Assembly: GCA_018673475.1 (NCBI GenBank)
Contig: JABHCN010000047.1
Coordinates: 1-62,106 of the forward strand
Source of the DNA: Actinomycetota bacterium
GTDB lineage: Bacteria; Actinomycetota; Acidimicrobiia; Acidimicrobiales; MedAcidi-G1
Reading direction: 5' to 3'
DNA: 62,106 nt
The position numbers and the translations under genes are program-made. Within the stretch, counting starts at the first letter, position 1. Each line of letters starts with the position of its first letter. This document shows, piece by piece, positions 52,262 through 59,864 of this stretch. The notes beneath the pieces are model-generated. The model saw only the letters and a list, made by a program, of their open reading frames with translations, had not been told where the DNA came from and ran no database searches.

Positions 52262-54121
52262 ATGGTCCACCCCATGGGAATACTCCACGCGATGTCGCGC
52301 GAGCGGCCCGCCGGTGGCGCCATCGGCCCGGTAACCAGGCGCCGGGTCTGGGGCTACGCCAGGCCGTACCGGACCATGGTTGTCGGTTTTCTCGTCACGG
52401 TGGTCGCTTCATCGCTGCTGGGTGTGGTCCCGCCGCTGCTCTTCAGGGAGATCATCGACGGTGCCATTGCAAACGGAGACCGCGGCTACCTGACCCTCCT
52501 GGGCCTGCTTATTGTGGTAGCCGCGCTTACCCGGGCTCTCCTTTCCTTCGTCGAGCGGTGGTTCTCGGCGACGGTCGGAGAGGGCCTCATCTACGACCTC
52601 CGCCTGGAGTTGTTCGACCATGTGCAGCGCCTGCCGATCTCATTCTTCACCAGAACCCAGACCGGAGCCCTGGTCAGCCGCCTCAACAACGACGTGATCG
52701 GGGCCCAGCGGGCGCTCACCGGAACTCTGGGCACGGTGGTTGCCAACTCGATCACCGCTGCGACGACCCTGGCGACGATGTTCGTTCTGGAGTGGCGCAT
52801 AACCCTGATGGCCATGACGCTGCTTCCCCTTTTCGTTCTACCGGCTCGACGTGTCGGTCAGAAGGTGGCCGAGATCACACGCGAGGGCATGGATCTGAAC
52901 GCCTCCATGAACGCCACGATGACCGAGCGCTTCAATGTTGCCGGGGCGCAGCTGGTGAAGTTGTTCGGCCGCCATGACGAGGAGCGCGACGACTTCGGGG
53001 TGAGCGTGGGTCGGGTCCGCGATATCGGAATTCTGAACGCCATGTACGGCCGTGCCTTCGTCATTGCCCTGACCCTTCTGGGCGCACTAGGTACGGCAGC
53101 CGTCTACTGGGTAGGCGGTTCGCTTGCCATCAGCGGAACCCTGACCATCGGAACCCTGGCATCCATGGGGGTTCTGGTGACCCAGCTCTACCTGCCCCTG
53201 GCGCAGCTCACGAACGCCCGTGTCGATGTCATGTCGGCCTTCGTGTCCTTCGAGAGGGTCTTTGAGGTGCTCGACACCCGGAACCCCATTGCCGACGCTC
53301 CCGATGCAGTGGCCCTCGAACCGGTGGAGGGCGTACTCAGGTTCGAGGGGGTCTCCTTCGCCTACCCGACCGACGACTCCGCTTCGGTGTCGTCGCTGGA
53401 GGCTGGAGGGTCGGCTGAGGAACCGGGACGGACCGTTCTCCACGGCATCAATCTGACAGTCGATCCGGGCCAGATGCTGGCCATCGTCGGGCCAACCGGT
53501 TCCGGCAAGAGCACCTTGGCGTCGCTCATTCCACGCCTCTATGACGTGACCGGCGGAGCAGTAACCGTCGATGGACACGACATCAGGTCTCTCAGGCTGG
53601 ACCAGCTGCGCTCGCAGATAGGGGTGGTCACTCAGGACCCCCACCTGTTTCACGAGACCGTGGGTCAGAACCTCAGGTATGCCCGCCCCGCTGCGACCGC
53701 CGCAGAGATGGACGAGGCCTGCGCTGCGGCCCGCATCCTCGAGGTGATCCGTCAACTACCCGATGGCTACGACACCATCGTCGGTGAGCGCGGCTACCGC
53801 CTCTCTGGTGGCGAGAAGCAGCGTCTGGCGATTGCCAGGCTGCTGTTGAAAGACCCCCGCATCGTCGTTCTGGACGAGGCCACCAGCCATCTGGACACCG
53901 AGAGTGAGGCGCTTGTCCAGGCGGCCCTGTCTGATGCGCTGGCCGGCCGTACGTCGATCGTCATCGCCCACAGGCTGTCCACTATCGTCGAGGCTGACGA
54001 GGTGATCGTGTTGGACGAGGGCCGGATCGTGGAGCGCGGCAGACACAGGGACCTGCGAGAGGCCGGCGGCCTCTACGCCGACCTGTGGGAGACCCTGGTT
54101 CGGGCCGAGCAGAACACCTGA
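52262..54121 (+). CDS. ABC exporter, fused permease-ATPase
   Basis: The 619-residue half-transporter has six membrane helices followed by an ATPase domain, with Walker A GPTGSGKST, signature LSGGEKQR and Walker B IVVLDEATSHLD. It is MsbA/multidrug-like and should homodimerise. The substrate is unknown. The thiolase follows 16 bases after it on the same strand. Confidence 0.92.
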   Translation: MVHPMGILHAMSRERPAGGAIGPVTRRRVWGYARPYRTMVVGFLVTVVASSLLGVVPPLLFREIIDGAIANGDRGYLTLLGLLIVVAALTRALLSFVERWFSATVGEGLIYDLRLELFDHVQRLPISFFTRTQTGALVSRLNNDVIGAQRALTGTLGTVVANSITAATTLATMFVLEWRITLMAMTLLPLFVLPARRVGQKVAEITREGMDLNASMNATMTERFNVAGAQLVKLFGRHDEERDDFGVSVGRVRDIGILNAMYGRAFVIALTLLGALGTAAVYWVGGSLAISGTLTIGTLASMGVLVTQLYLPLAQLTNARVDVMSAFVSFERVFEVLDTRNPIADAPDAVALEPVEGVLRFEGVSFAYPTDDSASVSSLEAGGSAEEPGRTVLHGINLTVDPGQMLAIVGPTGSGKSTLASLIPRLYDVTGGAVTVDGHDIRSLRLDQLRSQIGVVTQDPHLFHETVGQNLRYARPAATAAEMDEACAAARILEVIRQLPDGYDTIVGERGYRLSGGEKQRLAIARLLLKDPRIVVLDEATSHLDTESEALVQAALSDALAGRTSIVIAHRLSTIVEADEVIVLDEGRIVERGRHRDLREAGGLYADLWETLVRAEQNT

Positions 54122-54137
54122 TGTGGAACGGAGAGAC

Positions 54138-55322
54138 ATGACACCGATAGTCATCCTGGCTGGGGCCAGAACCCCGATTGGTCGCCTCAACGGTGGCCTT
54201 GCGAACCTGACAGCCACGGATCTGGGTGCTGTGGCGATCACAGCAGCCCTGGAACGGTCCGGCCTGGTTGGCGACGACGTTGACTTCGCCTACATGGGAA
54301 ACGTGATCTCGGCCGGCGTGGGCCAGGTGCCGGCAAGGCGGGCCACAAGCGATGCCGGCATTCCGCTGACCACCCCGTCAACTCTCCTGAACCGTGCGTG
54401 CCTGTCGGGGATGCACGCAATCCATCTTGCCAGTCAGATGATCCGCCTTGGTGAGGCCGAGGTAGTTGTTGCCGGTGGCATGGAGTCGATGACCAACGCA
54501 CCCCACCTGTTGATGGGGTCGCGGCGGGGCTTTCGCATCGGCGACGCCGCCCTGGTTGACTCGATGATGGCCGACGGCCTGACCTGCACGATCGAGCACT
54601 GTGCAATGGGTGAGGCGACAGAACGCCACGCGGCCGAGATGGGCATGCTCCGTGGGCCCCAGGATGAGTTGGCGGTGCGTTCACACGAGTTGGCTGCAAT
54701 AGCCCGGGCTGATGGCCTCCTGGCCGACGAGATTGTGTCCGTCCAGGTTCCCCAGCGCCGGGGCGAGCCGGTAGTGGTGGCCGACGATGAGGGGATCCGC
54801 CCGGGCGTCGATGCCTCGTCCCTCGGGAAGCTGGCACCCGCCTTCGCCGCAGACGGAAACATTACCGCCGGTAATGCCTCCCAGATCTCCGATGGTGGGG
54901 CAGCCGTTGTGGTCACCACGATGGAGCGTGCCGAGGCACTCGGGGTGGAGCCCCTTGCCGAGGTCGTCTCCCATGGGCAGGTTGCAGGCCCCGATACCAG
55001 CCTCCTGCACCAGCCCAGCAACGCGATCAACCTGGCCCTGGAGCATGCCGGGATTCAGGTGGGCGACCTTGACCTGTTCGAGATCAACGAGGCGTTCGCC
55101 GCCGTGGCCCTGGCCTCGATTGATGCCCTGGGTGTGCCACACGACATCGTCAACGTGAACGGAGGCGCCATCGCCCTCGGCCACCCGATCGGCATGTCGG
55201 GCACCCGCATCGCCCTCACCCTCGCCTATGAGTTGAAGCGCCGGGGTGGAGGCCACGGGGCTGCAGGCCTGTGTGGAGGCGGCGGTCAGGGAGAGGCCCT
55301 CGTGATTCGGGTCGGGGCCTGA
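54138..55322 (+). CDS. Acetyl-CoA C-acyltransferase (thiolase)
   Basis: The 394-residue product has the nucleophilic Cys88 in NRACLSGMHAI, the NVNGGAIALGHPIGMSG histidine motif and the C-terminal LCGGGGQGEALV cysteine. It catalyses acetoacetyl-CoA formation or beta-oxidation cleavage. Start ATG 54138 has GGAGAG 5-10 bases upstream; the frame's earlier GTG 54123 overlaps the exporter's end. It is co-directional with a GNAT gene 10 bases on. Confidence 0.95.
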   Translation: MTPIVILAGARTPIGRLNGGLANLTATDLGAVAITAALERSGLVGDDVDFAYMGNVISAGVGQVPARRATSDAGIPLTTPSTLLNRACLSGMHAIHLASQMIRLGEAEVVVAGGMESMTNAPHLLMGSRRGFRIGDAALVDSMMADGLTCTIEHCAMGEATERHAAEMGMLRGPQDELAVRSHELAAIARADGLLADEIVSVQVPQRRGEPVVVADDEGIRPGVDASSLGKLAPAFAADGNITAGNASQISDGGAAVVVTTMERAEALGVEPLAEVVSHGQVAGPDTSLLHQPSNAINLALEHAGIQVGDLDLFEINEAFAAVALASIDALGVPHDIVNVNGGAIALGHPIGMSGTRIALTLAYELKRRGGGHGAAGLCGGGGQGEALVIRVGA

Positions 55323-55332
55323 GAAGCGAACC

Positions 55333-55776
55333 ATGGGCCTCTCAATCCGCGCCGTCAAGGCAGCCGACCTTCCTGCCGTCGAGTCACTATGGGAGGAAGC
55401 TGGCATGACCTCCTACGCCTCGTCTGACGACATTGCCGGGGAGATCACCTCCAAGCTCGAGCGCGACCCCGAGCTCTTCCTCGTCGGCGACTTGGATGGC
55501 ACCGTGGTGGCGACCGTCATGGGCACGTGGGACGGCCACAGAGGTCGAATCAAACGCCTTGCGGTTACGGCAGCCCACCGTCGAGGCGGACTGGGCGCCG
55601 AGATGATCGACGAGTTGGAGAAACGGTTTGTCGAAACGGGCATCACGAAGCTGAGGCTGGAGGTCTGGGCCGACAACGTCGGAGGGCTCACGTTCTGGGC
55701 AGAGCGGGGCTACGAACTACAACCCGACATCAGGTACTTCGTCCGCAACCTGGACGACAGCAGCGACCCCTGCTGA
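55333..55776 (+). CDS. GNAT family N-acetyltransferase
   Basis: The 147-residue product has the acetyl-CoA loop RLAVTAAHRRGGLGAEMID (R/Q-x-x-G-x-G/A type) and the LEVWADNVGGLTFWAERGY C-terminal part. The small size matches YpeA-like acetyltransferases. The acceptor is unknown. Confidence 0.87.
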   Translation: MGLSIRAVKAADLPAVESLWEEAGMTSYASSDDIAGEITSKLERDPELFLVGDLDGTVVATVMGTWDGHRGRIKRLAVTAAHRRGGLGAEMIDELEKRFVETGITKLRLEVWADNVGGLTFWAERGYELQPDIRYFVRNLDDSSDPC

Positions 55777-55791
55777 GACCGTTCCCGATAG

Positions 55792-56802
55792 TCAGGCCGG
55801 GCCGGGAAGGTGGCAGGCCACGAAGTGGTCGGGACCCATCTCCCGCATCACCGGCTCCGCGGATGCACACAGTTCGGTCACCCGCGGGCACCTGGTCCTG
55901 AACCGACAGCCAGACGGCGGGTTGATGGGCGACGGGACTTCGTCTCCGATCGCAGCCTCGGATGCGTCCACGACCGTTGAGGGTTCAGGGGCCGAAGCCA
56001 GCAGCACCCGGGTGTAGGGGTGGGCGGGCTCTGAAAAGAGAGAGTCCGAGTTGCCGATCTCACAGACCTTGCCCAGGTACATGACGACGACACGGTCGCT
56101 CACGTTCCTCACGACTGTGAGGTCATGACTGATGAACACCAGGGTCAGGCCGAAACGTTCCTTCATCTCCTCCAAGATGTTCAGGACCTGCGCCTGGACC
56201 GAGACGTCCAGTGCTGAAACGGGCTCGTCACAGATGAGGATCTCAGGGTCGATGGCGAGAGCCCTGGCGATTGAGATGCGCTGGCACTGACCGCCGGAGA
56301 ATTCATGGGGTCGCCGGGAGGCGGCAACGACAGGGTCGAGGCCGACGGCCCTCAGAACCTCGTCGACCCTCGCATCCACGTCCACATCAGGGTGCTGGTC
56401 CTGCCAGATGGTGAGGCCCTCGCCGATGATGTCCCTGACCCGTCTGCGCGGGTTCAACGACGAGATGGGGTCCTGGAAGATCATCTGGACCCGTGGCCTG
56501 ACAGAGCGGAGGGCTTCGCCCTCAATGCCAGTCAGTTCCACCTGACCGTCTGTCCCCGGGTCGAGCGTGACGGTTCCCGAGGTGGGTCTTGGTAACTGAA
56601 CGAGGGCCCTGGCTGTCGTGGACTTTCCACAACCGGATTCACCCACGATTCCCAGGGTCTCACCACGGCAGACGTCGAAGCTGACGTCTGACACGGCGTG
56701 TACCACCTGGTTGCGTCCTGCAGGGAACTCCATGACCAGGCTCTCGACGCGCAGAACCACCTCGTCGGAGTCCCTCATCTGGATCGCTCCGCTGCCTGCC
56801 AT
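55792..56802 (-). CDS. dppF: Dipeptide/oligopeptide ABC transporter ATP-binding protein
   Basis: The 336-residue product has Walker A GESGCGKST, signature FSGGQCQR and Walker B ILICDEPVSALD. A C-terminal cysteine region with GCRFRTRCP is typical of the OppF/DppF subfamily. Its ATG overlaps the stop of the partner ATPase. Confidence 0.92.
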   Translation of the reverse strand: MAGSGAIQMRDSDEVVLRVESLVMEFPAGRNQVVHAVSDVSFDVCRGETLGIVGESGCGKSTTARALVQLPRPTSGTVTLDPGTDGQVELTGIEGEALRSVRPRVQMIFQDPISSLNPRRRVRDIIGEGLTIWQDQHPDVDVDARVDEVLRAVGLDPVVAASRRPHEFSGGQCQRISIARALAIDPEILICDEPVSALDVSVQAQVLNILEEMKERFGLTLVFISHDLTVVRNVSDRVVVMYLGKVCEIGNSDSLFSEPAHPYTRVLLASAPEPSTVVDASEAAIGDEVPSPINPPSGCRFRTRCPRVTELCASAEPVMREMGPDHFVACHLPGPA

Positions 56803-57872
56803 CAGGTCTTCTCCCCAACTGCTGTGGCGAACGTGCCCATATCCAGGCCGGCCGGGGTCACACCGGTCTCGTGGTTGGCCGCATGGGCGGCTGCGCCTGC
56901 GTCCGTTCCGACCGGGGCATGGCAGGCGCAGGCGTGACCTTGACGGTGCTGTTCAAGGCTGGGCTGATCGATCAGGCATGAGGCTGAGCAGTACCGGCAG
57001 CGCTCTGCGAACGGGCACCCCTGTCCGAGGTCGACTGCGTCAGGTGGACTCCCGGGGATCGGGACCAGGCGGGAGTGGCTGGCCATGTCTACCCGGGGAA
57101 TGGTCTCGAGCAATGCCTCGGTGTAGGGGTGGCGCATCTCCGAGAAGAGGGTGGCCGTATCGGCCTGCTCCATGGTGCGACCGGCGTACATCACCATGAT
57201 CTGGTCGGCGCGACCCTTCACCACCCCGAGGTCATGGGTGATGAGGATCATCGCCATTCCACGCTCCTCGCGGAGTTCGTCCAGCAGATCCAGGATGTGT
57301 TTCTGTACGGTCACGTCAAGGGCGGTGGTCGGCTCGTCGGCGATCAGGAGTCGGGGGCTGCAGGCCAGAGCCATGGCTATGACAACCCTTTGGCGCAACC
57401 CACCGGAGAGTTCGTGCGGATACTGGGTGAGGCGCTTCTTCGACTCGGGTACTCCGACCTGTTGAAGGAGGTCGCCGGCGTCGTCACGGGCCTCCCTACG
57501 GGACCTCTTGAGGTGCACGCGGAGGGACTCCGCAATCTGCTCACCGACCTTCTTGACAGGGTTCAGAGACGTCATCGGGTCCTGGAAGACCATGGTCATC
57601 TCCACGCCCCAGAAGTGGCGCTCCCGCTCAGCTGCCATGGCCCGCACATCGCGGCCGTCAAACATCACCGATCCCTCGACCCGCGCATAGGACGGCAGCA
57701 GGTTCATGAGGGTCTTGGCTGTAACGGACTTGCCCGAACCGGATTCACCCACAATTCCCAGGGTCTGTCCCTCTGCCAGGTCAAAGGACACCCCGTCGAC
57801 GGCCCGGAGGAGCCCGCGCTCCGTCGCGAACCCCACCTGGAGGTCTGTTACGGACAGCAGAGGCGTTGCCAT
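56802..57872 (-). CDS. dppD: Dipeptide/oligopeptide ABC transporter ATP-binding protein
   Basis: The 356-residue product has GESGSGKSV, LSGGLRQR, LLIADEPTTALD and the C-terminal GCPFAERCRYC cysteine set of the OppD/DppD type. ATG 57872 is chosen from homology; the frame stays open to 57947, into the permease gene. It directly follows the permease with two bases between them. Confidence 0.92.
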   Translation of the reverse strand: MATPLLSVTDLQVGFATERGLLRAVDGVSFDLAEGQTLGIVGESGSGKSVTAKTLMNLLPSYARVEGSVMFDGRDVRAMAAERERHFWGVEMTMVFQDPMTSLNPVKKVGEQIAESLRVHLKRSRREARDDAGDLLQQVGVPESKKRLTQYPHELSGGLRQRVVIAMALACSPRLLIADEPTTALDVTVQKHILDLLDELREERGMAMILITHDLGVVKGRADQIMVMYAGRTMEQADTATLFSEMRHPYTEALLETIPRVDMASHSRLVPIPGSPPDAVDLGQGCPFAERCRYCSASCLIDQPSLEQHRQGHACACHAPVGTDAGAAAHAANHETGVTPAGLDMGTFATAVGEKT

Positions 57873-57873
57873 C

Positions 57874-58800
57874 TCAGGCGGCTCCGATTCCGAGTTCTCG
57901 TACGTCGAAGTACTCACGCAGCCGGTCTCCGGCGAAGTTGAGGGCAAGGACCGTCACGAACATGGCTCCGATCGGGAACATCGCCACCCACGGTCCTTCC
58001 CGCAGGGTGCGCGGCGACGACCCCAGGACGATCATCTTTCCCCAGGAGAAGCCCTCCTCGACCGACAGGCCCAGGAAGGCCAGGCCGCCCTCAGCCACGA
58101 TCGTGATGGCCATGCCCAGCAGGGTCAGGGCGCCCATCGGAATGAGCACGTTGGGCAGCAGTTCGCGGACCATGATGCGACGGTCGGTGGCGCCCAGAAC
58201 ACGGGCAGCGGCCACAAACTCACGCTCGGAATAGGCCAGGGTGGTGGCGCGGGAGAGACGTGCAATCGGGGCTATTGCCACAATCCCGAGGGTCATGGCG
58301 ACTATCGGAAGGGTCTGTCCTGCCAGGCCGACGATGAGCAACGCCAGGACCAGGCCGGGATAGGCCAGCAGAACGAATACCGAAAAGGAGATGATGCGGT
58401 CCACGATCCCCCTGAAGTAACCGGCGATCATGCCGAGTGTTCCTCCTACGCAGATGCCGAGGAGGACCGAAAAGAAGCCGACAATCAGGGACACCCGTGC
58501 ACCCCAGATAGTCCTGGCGAACATGTCACGGCCATTGTTGTCAGTACCGAACCAGTTGCTCCACCCGGGCCCGTCCATACGGCCCCCCACGCCGGTCTCG
58601 TTCGGGTCGGCAATTGGAAGCCACGGTGCCAGCGCCGCTGCAGCCACGATGATGATGATCCACGCCGCTGCGATCCAGAACCCGAAGCCGAGGCGTCGGG
58701 CCACCACAACTCCGAACTGCTCTGCCGGATCTACCTGTGGCGGTGTGTCCATCCCCGCAAGGCTGCCTCGGCCCATCTGGCCGGCTGGTTCAGGACTCAC
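57874..58800 (-). CDS. dppC: Dipeptide/oligopeptide ABC transporter permease
   Basis: The 308-residue product has about six helices and the EAA-type segment REFVAAARVLGATDRRIMVRE in the cytoplasmic loop. The N-terminal soluble part precedes the first helix, as in DppC. It overlaps the end of dppB by 11 bases. Confidence 0.92.
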   Translation of the reverse strand: MSPEPAGQMGRGSLAGMDTPPQVDPAEQFGVVVARRLGFGFWIAAAWIIIIVAAAALAPWLPIADPNETGVGGRMDGPGWSNWFGTDNNGRDMFARTIWGARVSLIVGFFSVLLGICVGGTLGMIAGYFRGIVDRIISFSVFVLLAYPGLVLALLIVGLAGQTLPIVAMTLGIVAIAPIARLSRATTLAYSEREFVAAARVLGATDRRIMVRELLPNVLIPMGALTLLGMAITIVAEGGLAFLGLSVEEGFSWGKMIVLGSSPRTLREGPWVAMFPIGAMFVTVLALNFAGDRLREYFDVRELGIGAA

Positions 58801-59794
58801 GACGCACCCTGGGATCCAGGTAGGAGTAGGCGAGATCCACCGCGAAGTTGATTATCACGAATCCCGTGGCGATCACAACGGTGGCTCCCAGCACCACCGG
58901 GTAGTCGTCTCGGATCGAGGCCTCCACCAGCGCCCTGCCGAGTCCCGGGATCGAGAAGACCTGTTCCACGATCAACGCCCCTCCTATCAGTGCAGCGGTG
59001 TTCAGCCCGAACACCGTCACCATCGAGAACAGGGAGGGCCGTAGGGCGTGTCGGAACATGATCCAACGGTTCGAGAGGCCCTTGGCCTTTGCCATCACCA
59101 CGAAGTCCTCCTGGAGGGTGGTGATGAGGTCTGTCCGTAGGAGTCGAAAGTAGGTTGCTGCCAGGGGCATGCCCAGGGTCAGCGCAGGAAGCACCAGCGA
59201 CTTCAGCCTCAGGGCAAGGTTGTCGTCCTCGAAGCGGCTCGGGAAGATCTGCCACTTCACGACGAAGAAGTAGAACAGGATCACACCGAGAGCGAAGTTG
59301 GGTAGTGCCAGCATCCCGAAAGCACCAATGGTCGACGCCCGGTCCATTGCCCGGTTGGCCCGGTAGGCGGCGGCTATCGCCCAGGGAACAGACAGGGCTA
59401 CGGCGAACACCTCGGCCATGCCCATCAGCAACAGGGACTTGGGAAGGCGGTCCGCCAGGACCGTGCTCACAGGCATCCGATTCTTGAATGACGTGCCGAA
59501 GTCGCCCCGTATCAGGTCCCCCACCCAGCGTCCGTACCTGATCGGAAGCGGTTCGTTCAGGTGGAACTCCTCTCTGGCTTCGGCGACGACGGCACAGTCG
59601 CCGAGAGTGGTGCCTCCCTGGCCGGAGATGTCTTCTATCTCACCAGCCTCGACCGCATCACAGTCGACTGCAGCTACGAACCCGACCACGTTGAAGAGGG
59701 GGTCGCCCAGGGTGTTCATGGCCGTGAAGGCCAGGAACGTGACCGCCAGGACGACGGCAACCAACTGCGCCAGTCGGCGCGCCAGGACGATCAC
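58790..59794 (-). CDS. dppB: Dipeptide/oligopeptide ABC transporter permease
   Basis: The 334-residue product begins with a single helix, then a long external loop with two cysteines (DCDAVEAGEIEDISGQGG...DCAVV). Five further helices and the EAA loop VMAKAKGLSNRWIMFRHALRP follow. The external loop insertion is a known feature of DppB/OppB permeases. It starts with GTG 59794. Confidence 0.92.
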   Translation of the reverse strand: MIVLARRLAQLVAVVLAVTFLAFTAMNTLGDPLFNVVGFVAAVDCDAVEAGEIEDISGQGGTTLGDCAVVAEAREEFHLNEPLPIRYGRWVGDLIRGDFGTSFKNRMPVSTVLADRLPKSLLLMGMAEVFAVALSVPWAIAAAYRANRAMDRASTIGAFGMLALPNFALGVILFYFFVVKWQIFPSRFEDDNLALRLKSLVLPALTLGMPLAATYFRLLRTDLITTLQEDFVVMAKAKGLSNRWIMFRHALRPSLFSMVTVFGLNTAALIGGALIVEQVFSIPGLGRALVEASIRDDYPVVLGATVVIATGFVIINFAVDLAYSYLDPRVRRES

Positions 59795-59864
59795 GACATT
59801 CCCTGGTTCGAAGAACCCTGGTCTGCGTGGTCGTCCCGGCGGCCTCTGTCAAATCCCCTGTTCC